DNA from: Methylomarinum sp. Ch1-1
GTDB taxonomy: Bacteria > Pseudomonadota > Gammaproteobacteria > Methylococcales > Methylomonadaceae
Assembly: GCF_030717995.2 (NCBI RefSeq)
Contig: NZ_CP157743.1
Coordinates: 2,072,501-2,136,500, forward strand
DNA: 64,000 nt
Direction: 5' to 3'
Positions 54,815 through 63,567 of this stretch are shown one piece after another. A program made the translations under genes and the position numbers. Numbering within the stretch: position 1 is the first letter of the stretch; each line of letters starts with the position of its first letter. The notes beneath the pieces are model-generated. The model had not been told where the DNA came from and ran no database searches. It saw only the letters and a program-made list of their open reading frames with translations.

Positions 54815-56063
54815 GCCCCATAAAAAAAACAACTACCGAAAGCAGCAGCGCCAGCAACAGAAGCGGGCGCAAGCAGTGCAAGTCAATGCTGAACTGATAA
54901 ATGCAGAGGGGCGGGTAACACTTCAACTACATGCGTTGGATACCTGGTTTTTTCGCGAATCGCGTCCGCACGATGCAGTTGGCGCTAGCGAGCTGGCCAG
55001 CCTGTTCCCGCCACCGGTACGAACACTGGCCGGCGCCTTGCGCACCTTTATTGGCGAACGCATCGGCATTAATTGGCAAAATTTATCTCATCAACTATCC
55101 GGTCTGGACTTTACCGCCAGCTTGGGCGGTAGCGAGGGTTTAGGGCAGTTACAATTACAGGGCCCGTGGATCGTCTATAAAAACCAGCGTCTTTACCCGG
55201 CGCCGTTGTATTTGATGCAAGGGAGCCTAGACGGCAAGCCCGACCTCCAGCGATTGCAAGCGGGACAAACCGTGCGTTGCGACTTAGGGCATGTGCGTCT
55301 ACCTGAATTACCGGCCGGCCGCAAGGGCTATAAAGCCCTGGAACAACGTTGGCTTACGCCCAGTGGCCTCGCGCAATGCTTGAATGGTAAAACACCGGAA
55401 TCACAGCACATCATCGCGCCCGAGCAACTATTTAGCCACGAACCCCGCTTAGGCATTGCCCGGAACAACGCCAGTCGTTCAGTGATAGACGGCAAGCTCT
55501 ATCAAACCCGCCACCTGCGTGTGCAAGATCAAGTACACATAGAACTGGATGTACAAGGTCTACCGCAAGAACTGTTGCCTTTCCTGGATACTCGGCAACC
55601 GGCCTTGATGCGCTTAGGTGGAGAGGGCCGCATGGCGAGCATATCGATGTCACCAACCATTGACACACTACCCTTTGCCAGAGTCAAAACCGTCAATAGC
55701 GTTTTACTGCATTTCATCACCCCTGCCGATTTCGGCGGTAATTGGTATCCGGAAGATTTTGTACAGACCGACATAAACGGACAAACCGTTTGGCGCGGGC
55801 AGATCAACGGCATCGAGATCAACATAGAAGCCGCTGTTATCGGCAAAGTGCATCGCGAAGGCGGCTGGGATATGAAAAACCACCAGCCGCGGCCGGTCAA
55901 AAGCTATATTCCCGCCGGTAGCGCCTGGTTTTGTCGCCTGGGGCAGGACTACGACTGGCAAACCTTGACAGATAAATTGCATGGTCACTGCATCGGCTAC
56001 GACACCGCGTTTGGCCGTGGGCAGATACTTCTGGGCCATTGGCGCGATTCAATAAACGCATAA
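54807..56063 (+). CDS. cmr3: Type III-B effector subunit Cmr3
   Basis: 418 residues. After an unusual basic, Gln-rich extension (KPHKKNNYRKQQRQQQKRAQ) the Cmr3 core starts with LHALDTWFFRESRPHDAVGA and LFPPPVRTLAGALRTFIG. AFGRGQILLGHW near the end is the last RAMP loop. It binds the crRNA 5' handle next to Cas10. It overlaps cmr2 by eight bases. Confidence 0.92.
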   Translation: MAKPHKKNNYRKQQRQQQKRAQAVQVNAELINAEGRVTLQLHALDTWFFRESRPHDAVGASELASLFPPPVRTLAGALRTFIGERIGINWQNLSHQLSGLDFTASLGGSEGLGQLQLQGPWIVYKNQRLYPAPLYLMQGSLDGKPDLQRLQAGQTVRCDLGHVRLPELPAGRKGYKALEQRWLTPSGLAQCLNGKTPESQHIIAPEQLFSHEPRLGIARNNASRSVIDGKLYQTRHLRVQDQVHIELDVQGLPQELLPFLDTRQPALMRLGGEGRMASISMSPTIDTLPFARVKTVNSVLLHFITPADFGGNWYPEDFVQTDINGQTVWRGQINGIEINIEAAVIGKVHREGGWDMKNHQPRPVKSYIPAGSAWFCRLGQDYDWQTLTDKLHGHCIGYDTAFGRGQILLGHWRDSINA

Positions 56064-56083
56064 GTATAAAAAAGGACAAACAC

Positions 56084-56968
56084 ATGACAAGCAACAACGC
56101 ACTGATCGGACTTTGGACAGAAACCAGTTTACACGCAGGCGCCGGCGGCTCGGTAGAGGGTATTGATCTCCCCATTCAACGCGAAGCCCACAGTAGTTGG
56201 CCATGCGTCTACGGCTCGGCGGTCAAGGGTGCTCTGCGTGCCAAGGCCGAAGACAAATTCGGCAAGGACAACACAAGTATCAAATTTGTATTCGGCCCCG
56301 ATTCCGATAGCGACAGTGCTTCCGAACACGCCGGCGCCTTGCTGGTGGGCGATGCCCGCCTGCTATTACTCCCGGTGCGTTCTTTGAACAGTCACTTCAA
56401 ATGGGTGACCTGCCCGGCTATTTTGGAACGCTTGCAACGAGATGGTCGGCGCCTGGGTATCCCGCTGGATTTTGCATTGCCACAAAAAATCGACAAAACA
56501 AAAGTCTTGTTAGCAGAAATCGATGGTAATGATCTATTTCTGGAAGAATACCGTTTCAGCACCGAAGAAGCCGAGCTGACAAACATGGTTCAAACTTTGA
56601 GCCGGTTGAGTGGTATCGATGAATCAACTCTCACGGCGCAACTGGTCATCGTACACAACGATCAATTCAATTACTTATCCCGTTACGCCACGTCCGTCGC
56701 CGCGCATATCGCCATCGACAACAATAGCAAAACCGTTAGAAAAGGCGCATTGTGGTACGAAGAAACCCTGCCGCCGGAAACCGTGCTGTATTGCGCCCTC
56801 AGCGCTTATCGCTCCCGCGATGATAAAAACAGCCTGCCTGCCGATGCCATTCTAAATTGCATCACTCAAGACTTGCTGGGCGCATCGCCTTATCTGCAAT
56901 TGGGCGGTAACGAAACGGTCGGCATGGGCTGGTGTAAAGTGGCGATCAACCAACATCAACAGGCCTGA
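56084..56968 (+). CDS. cmr4: Type III-B backbone subunit Cmr4
   Basis: 294 residues. IGLWTETSLHAGAGGSVEGI, then DLPIQREAHSSWPCVYGSAV and KGALRAKAED, are the Cmr4 landmarks; SEHAGALLVGDARLLLLPVR follows. Cmr4 copies form the filament and cut target RNA with an aspartate of the thumb loop (near DLPIQRE). I start at ATG 56084, which has AAAGGAC ahead. The GG-rich loop LQLGGNETVGMGWCKV ends the fold. Confidence 0.93.
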   Translation: MTSNNALIGLWTETSLHAGAGGSVEGIDLPIQREAHSSWPCVYGSAVKGALRAKAEDKFGKDNTSIKFVFGPDSDSDSASEHAGALLVGDARLLLLPVRSLNSHFKWVTCPAILERLQRDGRRLGIPLDFALPQKIDKTKVLLAEIDGNDLFLEEYRFSTEEAELTNMVQTLSRLSGIDESTLTAQLVIVHNDQFNYLSRYATSVAAHIAIDNNSKTVRKGALWYEETLPPETVLYCALSAYRSRDDKNSLPADAILNCITQDLLGASPYLQLGGNETVGMGWCKVAINQHQQA

Positions 56969-56970
56969 TT

Positions 56971-57360
56971 ATGACGCAAACCATTCAGCAACAACGCGCA
57001 GCTTTTGCTTTGCAGTACATCAAAGCCTTGCCCGAGCAACTCGAACCTGACCAGCAAAAAGAGTTCACCCGCAATGCCTGCGCCCTGCCCGCCATGGTCC
57101 ACATGAATGGTCTCGGACAAGCGCTAGCCTTTTGCAGAGTCAAAGGCAGCAATGATCGCGAGTCATACAAACAACTCTATCAACTGGTGTCAGACTGGCT
57201 TTGCCAACCCGGCCAACCCTATGCCGGCAAAGCCGATGCGCTGGAAGGCATTACCCAAATGGATATGAGCCATTACCAATTGGCCCAGGCCGAAGCGCTG
57301 GTATTGATGAGTTGGGTCAAAAAATTCGCCAAAGCCTTTTTAGCCGAGGATGCCGCATGA
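56971..57360 (+). CDS. cmr5: Type III-B small subunit Cmr5
   Basis: 129 residues, all-helical. RAAFALQYIKALPEQL, CALPAMVHMNGLGQALAFCR and YQLVSDWLCQPGQPY follow the Cmr5 family; LVLMSWVKKFAKAFLAED ends it. It lines the minor filament of the effector. It lies two bases after cmr4 and overlaps cmr6. Confidence 0.92.
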   Translation: MTQTIQQQRAAFALQYIKALPEQLEPDQQKEFTRNACALPAMVHMNGLGQALAFCRVKGSNDRESYKQLYQLVSDWLCQPGQPYAGKADALEGITQMDMSHYQLAQAEALVLMSWVKKFAKAFLAEDAA

Positions 57361-58496
57361 GTGCGCCGCTGTATCAAAATTATCACGTCCACGAGGAAAA
57401 GCCGGATAACGCCCACGCCGGCTTATGGTTCGACCGGTTTTTCAATCGCTATCGAGTAAATAACCAGGACTGGGAGATTCCCAAACCCAACGACCATCAA
57501 GATGCTAAACGCGATTGGACCAAAACCGTTTCCGGCCCGGTGGGGCAGGATAAGCAACTGGCGGAATACACTGAACGGCAAACGGCGTTGGTTCGCCATC
57601 TTAACGGACGCAACCAGCGTTACCAGACCGATTGGCATTTTGTGACCGGCATGGGCAATCCGCACCCGGTCGAAAACGGTTTTAGCTGGCATCCCACCTT
57701 GGGCGTGCCGTATCTGGCCGGTTCCGCCGTCAAAGGCCTGGTGCGGGCCTGGGTTGAAAATAACGACGACGGCTTGCCGATAGCCGAACAAAAAGAACGC
57801 CTCAAACGCTGGTTTGGCACCGAAAACAAGGACGATGTCGCCGAGCAAACTGGCGGTTTCATTTTCTTTGATGCGATTCCCGATCAAAAGCCTAATCTCC
57901 TGTGTGACATCATGACGCCGCACATGGGCGACTGGTACAGCGACGGCGACCAAGGCAATGTTGACAACGCCATCCCCGCCGATTGGCACGAGCCGGTGCC
58001 CATACCGTTTTTGGCCGTCAAAAAAGCTCGGCTGGTATTCGGCATCGCCCCCCGTTTGCCGGCGCTGGCCGAAGAACTGGACGCCGTATTCGACGCCTTG
58101 ACCAATGCACTGGAATGGCTGGGCGCAGGCGCCAAAACCGCGGCTGGTTATGGCTATTTCAGCCCGGATGCTAACTTCCTTCATGAACAAGAGGCTGCAT
58201 TCGCGCGCCAAGCACAAGCGTTGGCCGAGCAACGACGGCAGGCTACGCTGAGTCCCATCGACAAAAAAATTGAAGACTTCCTCAAACCTATTCAAGCTGC
58301 GGAACACGATACCCGCTTGCTGCAAGCATTGGAAGAAGGCGCCTGGCAAGGTGAAGACGCCAAAGTGGTCGCACAAAAAATCAAAACGCTGATGGAGGAT
58401 GCCGGCAAATGGATGCCCGACTTTACCGGCGAAAACAAAAAAAAATGCAAATTCAAACAGCGCAGTCAAAACGTGCTGAAATACCTGCAAGGCTAA
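57357..58496 (+). CDS. cmr6: Type III-B effector subunit Cmr6
   Basis: 379 residues. After SAPLYQNYHVHEEKPDNAHA comes the RAMP core with FVTGMGNPHPVENGFSWHPT, LGVPYLAGSAVKGLVRAWVE and GAGAKTAAGYGYFSP. A charged C-terminal extension of about 100 residues (from FLHEQEAAFARQAQALAEQR) is longer than in classic Cmr6. I chose ATG 57357, overlapping the cmr5 stop as ATGA; an upstream in-frame start lies inside cmr5. A long minus-strand open frame here is a shadow. Confidence 0.92.
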   Translation: MSAPLYQNYHVHEEKPDNAHAGLWFDRFFNRYRVNNQDWEIPKPNDHQDAKRDWTKTVSGPVGQDKQLAEYTERQTALVRHLNGRNQRYQTDWHFVTGMGNPHPVENGFSWHPTLGVPYLAGSAVKGLVRAWVENNDDGLPIAEQKERLKRWFGTENKDDVAEQTGGFIFFDAIPDQKPNLLCDIMTPHMGDWYSDGDQGNVDNAIPADWHEPVPIPFLAVKKARLVFGIAPRLPALAEELDAVFDALTNALEWLGAGAKTAAGYGYFSPDANFLHEQEAAFARQAQALAEQRRQATLSPIDKKIEDFLKPIQAAEHDTRLLQALEEGAWQGEDAKVVAQKIKTLMEDAGKWMPDFTGENKKKCKFKQRSQNVLKYLQG

Positions 58497-58499
58497 GGC

Positions 58500-59429
58500 A
58501 TGAATAAACTCCCCACTCACCGCTACCGATTCAATTGCCGAGTGCTGCTGCCCTTGAATCTCAACCACTATTCCGGCTCCATGTTGCGCGGCGCCTTCGG
58601 GCGCGCCTTGCGGAAAAGCGTTTGTGTGACCCGCATGAACGATTGCAAGTCCTGCCTGTTGTATCGGCAATGCACCTATCCAAAAATCTTCGAAACGCCG
58701 CCGCTGCATAGCGAGTTTCAGCAGTTCAGCCAAGTACCCAATGCCTTTGTCATCGAACCGCCGCCCATGGGGCGTCGCCAGCTCCAATCCGGCGAAAACT
58801 TCAGCTTCAATCTGGTGTTGATCGGCCGCGCGCTGGACGACTTACCCACCGTCATTCACGCCTGGCAAAGGGCCTTGAAAGCAGGCTTGGGACCGGGTCA
58901 TGCTCAAGCTGAATTGATTAATGTCGTCTTCGAGCCGGGCCAGCCAGTCGAACAAATCATTTATCCGGCGGCCAGCGACAACCGGCTGCTGCCGACGCCG
59001 TCTTTCGCGCCGCAGCCTTTGCCTGCAACCGATAGTATTGACCTGCAATTGCATACGCCTCTGCGTATCAAACACCATGGAAAAGTGCTATCGGGGGCCA
59101 TGCGCGGCAAGGATTTTTTAATGGCGTTAGTGCGGCGCTATTATTTATTACAGGAGTTTCATACGCCGAATTATCAGGCGCCCAATTTCAAAGAATTGAC
59201 GGATCATGCCGAACAAATTCAAGCTAATCATCAATTAAGCTGGTATCAATGGGATCGCTATTCGCATCGACAGAAGCAAAAAATGACCTTTGGCGGCGTG
59301 ATCGGCACTCTGCGCCTGCAAGGCAACCTGACACCGTTTCTGCCTTTGCTGCAACAAGGCCAATGGTTGCACGTCGGCAACAAAACCACCTTCGGCATGG
59401 GGCGATATAGCATCATGTCCCAAACCTAA
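58500..59429 (+). CDS. cas6: Cas6 crRNA-processing endoribonuclease
   Basis: 309 residues. LPLNLNHYSGSMLRGAFGRA, the cysteine cluster DCKSCLLYRQCTYPKIFE, FVIEPPPMGRRQLQSGENFS and the C-terminal KTTFGMGRYSIM glycine-rich loop identify the RAMP Cas6 family (PF10040 type). It should cut the array transcript eight bases upstream of each spacer, leaving the ATTAAGAC handle. It lies three bases after cmr6. Confidence 0.88.
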   Translation: MNKLPTHRYRFNCRVLLPLNLNHYSGSMLRGAFGRALRKSVCVTRMNDCKSCLLYRQCTYPKIFETPPLHSEFQQFSQVPNAFVIEPPPMGRRQLQSGENFSFNLVLIGRALDDLPTVIHAWQRALKAGLGPGHAQAELINVVFEPGQPVEQIIYPAASDNRLLPTPSFAPQPLPATDSIDLQLHTPLRIKHHGKVLSGAMRGKDFLMALVRRYYLLQEFHTPNYQAPNFKELTDHAEQIQANHQLSWYQWDRYSHRQKQKMTFGGVIGTLRLQGNLTPFLPLLQQGQWLHVGNKTTFGMGRYSIMSQT

Positions 59430-59442
59430 TCTGGATCTATCC

Positions 59443-60642
59443 ATGGAAAATTCGAACATACACTTGCTCATCGTCACCGGCCAGGCTCAGGCCAATCTGA
59501 TTCCCATCATGCAGTTTAAACCAGACATCGTCGCGCTGGCCGTGTCCAACGCAATGCAAGCCACCGCCAAACAGTTTGTCAAACTCTTGACTAACCTGGC
59601 CGGTTTTCAAGCGGAAAACATCATTCAATTCAACGATGTGCCAGGAGTCGGCCTGGAAGCCATCATAGACCGAGCCATGGAAATCGAAGATGATCTGAAT
59701 CGCCGCTTTCCCGGCCGGCCTATCGTCTACCACGCCACCGGAGGCACCAAACTGATGGCCTTGGGTTTTTATGACGTATTCCATGCCGGGGCCAACCGCG
59801 TGCTATACACCGACACAGGACACGGCCAGATTGAAATTCTTTACCCGGAAAAAAGCCAGCCCATCGCCATTGACAAGGTATTGACGATTGAAAGCTATTT
59901 GTTGTCCATGGACAAACAGGTGCGCAAACGTGCAGACAATGATTGGGAAGATAAGGCCAGGCAGCGAAGATTACTGAGTTTCTGGCTGGCGCAACATTCA
60001 AACCAACTGGAAAAATACTGGAATGTGATCAACCTGCTTGCCCATCAGGCTCTGGCGGAGCAAGAGCGGGGCAAACCGCCGGCCCTGGCCAAGCCTGAAC
60101 AATGTTTCATAGCCGGCAAAACACCGCTTGGCGACTGGAAAACCGCTTTGGAAAAGTGTCAGGAGGCGGGTATTTGCCAATGGGACAGAGAAAATCCGGA
60201 GCGATTGTATTTTGAAACGGCGGATGGCGCTCAATATCTCAGCGGCGGCTGGCTGGAGGAATACGTCTGGCTGACGGCGAGCGAACTGGGTTGCGATCAG
60301 GTCTACGCTAACGTATTCTTTACCGAGACCGGCAATTCCAGGAATGACATACGCAACGAAATGGATTGCTTGATTATGCACGACAACCGCTTGTTGATGG
60401 TTGAATGTAAAACCAGCGTTTTCAAGGAAGGAGCGCCTAAAAACGACGGCATTTTGTATAAACTGGATACGCTGGATCGCCGCACCGGCGGTTTGTTCGG
60501 CGACGCCTGGCTGGTTTCGGCCAGAAAACTGGATGATGCCACCCGAAAGCGGGCGCGGGAATATAACATCAAAGTGATTGAAGGGGGTGAAATCAAACAG
60601 ATGAAAGCACAAATTCAGAAATGGATGAGCGGCAAAGATTAA
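59443..60642 (+). CDS. can2: Can2/Card1-type CARF nuclease (DUF1887)
   Basis: 399 residues. The CARF domain occupies about 1-150 (HLLIVTGQAQANLIPIMQFK, and the ligand-loop VYHATGGTKLMALGFYDVFH). A PD-D/ExK nuclease domain is at the C-terminus: Glu306-Met-Asp308 in NEMDCLIMHD, then Glu321-Cys-Lys323 in MVECKTSVF. Known Can2/Card1 proteins are dimers that cut DNA and RNA when cyclic tetra-adenylate binds. This is the likely effector of the locus. It lies 13 bases after cas6 and before the array. Confidence 0.88.
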   Translation: MENSNIHLLIVTGQAQANLIPIMQFKPDIVALAVSNAMQATAKQFVKLLTNLAGFQAENIIQFNDVPGVGLEAIIDRAMEIEDDLNRRFPGRPIVYHATGGTKLMALGFYDVFHAGANRVLYTDTGHGQIEILYPEKSQPIAIDKVLTIESYLLSMDKQVRKRADNDWEDKARQRRLLSFWLAQHSNQLEKYWNVINLLAHQALAEQERGKPPALAKPEQCFIAGKTPLGDWKTALEKCQEAGICQWDRENPERLYFETADGAQYLSGGWLEEYVWLTASELGCDQVYANVFFTETGNSRNDIRNEMDCLIMHDNRLLMVECKTSVFKEGAPKNDGILYKLDTLDRRTGGLFGDAWLVSARKLDDATRKRAREYNIKVIEGGEIKQMKAQIQKWMSGKD

Positions 60643-60719
60643 TGAGGGTGATGAACGTGTTAAGACTTGTGAAGCACCTGGGTAATAGCTTGATTAATCA
60701 GCTTTTTTGCTTGCATGCT
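60643..60719 (+). promoter_or_regulatory. Probable CRISPR leader
   Basis: 77 bases between can2 and the first repeat. Repeats decay at the other end (61409 onward), so new spacers should enter here. It contains GCTTGATTAATCAGC, a perfect 14-base inverted repeat bar its centre. It also holds GTTAAGAC, a near copy of the repeat's 3' end. Confidence 0.6.
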
Positions 60720-61510
60720 ATTGAATAACAGCCCTGTTTATGAAGGGATTAAGACTTATCGTCCACAAACACACGAGTTACGTTATCTATTGAATAACAG
60801 CCCTGTTTATGAAGGGATTAAGACTAATACCGCCGTGCAAACCAGTAGATAACTTACATTGAATAACAGCCCTGTTTATGAAGGGATTAAGACCCCACTA
60901 GGGTGTCCAAGGTCACAGCCGTATCGATTGAATAACAGCCCTGTTTATGAAGGGATTAAGACCATAAGCGGTATGTCCATCAGGCAGAGTCCATGCATTG
61001 AATAACAGCCCTGTTTATGAAGGGATTAAGACTCTTGAATTCTTCTGACTTTATAAACTCTATAAATTGAATAACAGCCCTGTTTATGAAGGGATTAAGA
61101 CTTAACAGAATGACTGGCTTTCATCTTCCATACATTGAATAACAGCCCTGTTTATGAAGGGATTAAGACTCTTCGACAGTTATAAATGGCAACAACATTG
61201 GCATTGAATAACAGCCCTGTTTATGAAGGGATTAAGACATAGCTCTGCGCGTTAGCAAGCAGGCCATTTAGATTGAATAACAGCCCTGTTTATGAAGGGA
61301 TTAAGACTTAGTTACGATCTGAACTTTATATCCAAGTTCAATTGAATAACAGCCCTGTTTATGAAGGGATTAAGACGGAAAAATGGGTAATACTTAATGC
61401 CGGCTTTCATTGAATAACAGCCCTGTTTATGAAGGGATTTAGACGTGTAGGGTGCGCATTGCGCACCGTCTTAATAGATTGCCCCCCCTGTGTACGAAGG
61501 GATTAAGATC
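60720..61510 (+). CRISPR. Type III-B CRISPR array, 11 repeats plus a decayed one
   Basis: A 36-base repeat beginning ATTGAATAACAGCCCTGTTT and ending AAGGGATTAAGAC. Starts are at 60720, 60789, 60858, 60927, 60997, 61066, 61134, 61203, 61272, 61341 and 61409. Spacers are 32-34 bases and all differ. Repeat 11 has one change (GGATTTAGAC). A twelfth, at 61478-61510, is shortened and altered (ATTGCCCCCCCTGTGTACG then AAGGGATTAAGAT). A short CCCT/AGGG stem and a 3' ATTAAGAC tag fit Cas6 processing and plus-strand transcription, with the trailer at the right. Confidence 0.97.
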
Positions 61511-61585
61511 ATAGGTTTAAGCACATCCTGATGCTTCAGTCTCGTCAAACTCACCCGGATTCCGGCAATCTCCGCCGGAATGACT

Positions 61586-61614
61586 TTGACAACAAATTTG
61601 TCAATTCTTACTTT
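61586..61614 (+). promoter_or_regulatory. Presumed cas1 promoter with overlapping palindrome
   Basis: TTGACA (61586-61591) is a perfect -35 hexamer. Seventeen bases on, TACTTT may be the -10. The spacer contains ACAAATTTGT (61592-61601), and TTGACAACAAATTTGTCAA is a wider 7-base inverted repeat. A protein bound here would block the promoter. cas1 starts 50 bases downstream. Confidence 0.55.
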
Positions 61615-61664
61615 TCTCGCCGCGCGTGTTGCAATGATTTCCAAACCAACGTTTGGAGACAATC

Positions 61665-62618
61665 ATGCAAACACTGTTCTTGGAAAAAACCGGTATAACA
61701 TTGCGCACGGAGCGCGCCTGCCTGTTGATTTATCAGCAAGGCAAGCACATCGGAAGTCTGCCGCTGAAAGAACTTGAGCGCGTGGTGGCATCGCCTCAGG
61801 TTGTTTTGGCTGCCGGCGTACTTGGCGTGTTTTGTGAACACAATATCGCCTTACTGGTGGTCAATCATAGCAATCCTAAACGCACGGCTTATTTGAGCGC
61901 GCCGATGCACAGCGATGTGCATCGGCGCATGCGCCAGTATGCCTTGTATCAGGACCAAACATTCAGAACTCATCAGGCGCGCCGCCTGGTATTCCTGAAA
62001 TTGAGCCGGCAATATCGTCTGTTAGCCAAGCAGCAGGATTCTCGCCCCGATTTACGCCATGTCTTGTTCAAGGCCATGGAGACCTTGCGCCATTTGTTGG
62101 AAGACATAAAAACGGACGGAGAAACCTTGACCCTGGAGCGTTTACGCGGCGTGGAAGGCGCAGCAGGAGGGGCTTACTTTGCCGCCTACAGTCGGTTATT
62201 TCCACCTGCGCTGGGTTTCGAACATCGCCACCGCCGTCCGCCGACCGATCCTGTCAATGCCTGTTTATCGTTGAGCTATACCCTGTTGCATCACGAAGCA
62301 GCCGATGCCTTGCGGGCTGTGGGCTTGGACCCGGCGCTGGGGTGTTACCACGATCTCTATTACCAGCGCGATTCGCTGGCTTGCGATTTGTTGGAACCGA
62401 TCCGGCCGTGGATCGATGCCTGGGTGTTTGGGCTATTTCATAGCCACAGACTGCGTCCGGAAGATTTCAAACATGAAAATGGTGGCTGTCTGTTGCAAGC
62501 AGCCGGCAAGCAACGGTTTTATGAAACGTACAGACGACAAGCGCCCGCTTTCAGGCGTTTGTTAAGACAGTATGCGCGCATGGCCGAGCATACGGTGATG
62601 AACGATGAGTCACAGTAA
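61665..62618 (+). CDS. cas1: Cas1 integrase
   Basis: 317 residues. Start MQTLFLEKTGITLRTERACL. The metal-site residues are Glu164 (RGVEGAAGGAYF), His229 (GCYHDLYY) and Asp241/Glu244 (LACDLLEPIRP). It inserts new spacers with Cas2. TTTGGAGAC precedes ATG 61665, better than an in-frame TTG at 61653. No reverse transcriptase is fused, so spacers should come from DNA. It overlaps cas2 by 14 bases. Confidence 0.95.
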   Translation: MQTLFLEKTGITLRTERACLLIYQQGKHIGSLPLKELERVVASPQVVLAAGVLGVFCEHNIALLVVNHSNPKRTAYLSAPMHSDVHRRMRQYALYQDQTFRTHQARRLVFLKLSRQYRLLAKQQDSRPDLRHVLFKAMETLRHLLEDIKTDGETLTLERLRGVEGAAGGAYFAAYSRLFPPALGFEHRHRRPPTDPVNACLSLSYTLLHHEAADALRAVGLDPALGCYHDLYYQRDSLACDLLEPIRPWIDAWVFGLFHSHRLRPEDFKHENGGCLLQAAGKQRFYETYRRQAPAFRRLLRQYARMAEHTVMNDESQ

Positions 62619-62880
62619 AACCTATTTGATTTGCTACGACATACGCGATCCCAAACGTTTGCGCCGGGTACACAGAGTCACGCGCGACTTTGCCACACAG
62701 GTGCAGTTTTCGGTGTTTGAGGCGGCGCTTAAACAAGCAGAACTGGATGAACTGGTGAGTCAGTTGCGGGATTTGATCGACCCCGAAGTGGATTGCATCG
62801 GTTTTTATTCGTTGACGCCCGAATGCCAGAAAATCCAGTTAGGCAAAAGTGCGGCTTTGAATGGATTGATTTTGGTTTGA
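62605..62880 (+). CDS. cas2: Cas2
   Basis: 91 residues with a ferredoxin-like fold: TYLICYDIRDPKRLRRVHRV, then QVQFSVFEAALKQAELDELV and CIGFYSLTPECQKIQLGKS. It bridges two Cas1 dimers in spacer integration. The start lies inside the cas1 3' end. Confidence 0.95.
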   Translation: MSHSKTYLICYDIRDPKRLRRVHRVTRDFATQVQFSVFEAALKQAELDELVSQLRDLIDPEVDCIGFYSLTPECQKIQLGKSAALNGLILV

Positions 62881-62883
62881 GCA

Positions 62884-63027
62884 ACAAATTTGTCAAATAT
62901 CAAAAAGGCTTAATTGACTGATTTAATATTCCCGAACAAAACGAAGAAGGCAATAAAACAACACTCTTTATTTTAAAAAAAAATATCTGGTAATCGGTAT
63001 TGATACATGGGCAAACAACAAATTTGT
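62884..63027. promoter_or_regulatory. Two further ACAAATTTGT palindromes after cas2
   Basis: ACAAATTTGT occurs at 62884-62893, four bases after the cas2 stop, and at 63018-63027 (AACAACAAATTTGTTAATCC), about 110 bases before the next gene. The 250-base gap is otherwise AT-rich with no gene. The two sites could control the downstream module. Confidence 0.55.
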
Positions 63028-63135
63028 TAATCCGTATTTTTATATTAATGAGTGATTAAATATTGACAACTTAAGACAGTGGCTTTTTACGAAACTGTTT
63101 ATTAATTTTTTTCAATTCTGATAGGAGAAATGATC

Positions 63136-63351
63136 ATGTCAAATTCAAACCAAGCATTTTCTTCCACCGTTGCCAAAGAAACTAAGCATTTGACTACGGC
63201 GGGGGCCGCTAAGGTTCTTACGAAAGCGGAGCCCGCGTTTACACGCTTGCCCGTGGAGGCCTACACGACGGGGACCCGTTCACCGCTGTTGGCAGGGGTT
63301 GTCTTGGTGGCCTGCGGGGTCGGCAAGCTGCTGGGCCGGTTTTTCGATTAG
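63136..63351 (+). CDS. Small protein with C-terminal hydrophobic segment, unknown
   Basis: 71 residues, not recognised. The N-terminal half is polar (SNSNQAFSSTVAKETKHLTT), and the end has one glycine-rich hydrophobic stretch (SPLLAGVVLVACGVGKLLGR) that could span or dock to a membrane. AGGAG lies eight bases before ATG 63136. It stands 217 bases before the next gene and may form a module with it under the ACAAATTTGT sites. Confidence 0.6.
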   Translation: MSNSNQAFSSTVAKETKHLTTAGAAKVLTKAEPAFTRLPVEAYTTGTRSPLLAGVVLVACGVGKLLGRFFD

Positions 63352-63567
63352 CCTGGGGGTCGATGCAATTTCGAAGTTGCATCGGCCCAATCATCGATTG
63401 GTTATGTAGATAATTTGAAAATGGCGAGGGAGAATGATGAGTCCGAATAAATTGATTTTGATCGCATGAAATATTAATGGGTGGATTCTGAGATATCCAC
63501 TTTTATCTAAATAATTAGTTAATTTTTCAAACAACTTATCCATCTTTTTATATTGGAGGAATACATC

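Noticed and set aside
57423-58787. 454-residue minus-strand open frame opposite cmr6/cas6
   Set aside because: It is the complement of two well-supported cas genes; the protein has no recognisable domain and no ribosome site.
60657-60667. GTTAAGAC as an extra truncated CRISPR repeat in the leader
   Set aside because: Only about eight bases match the repeat end, and no spacer-length spacing to the first repeat supports it.
61471-61662. 63-residue minus-strand open frame between array and cas1
   Set aside because: It spans the decayed repeat, an ATTCCGGCAATCTCCGCCGG hairpin and the cas1 promoter region; no coding character.
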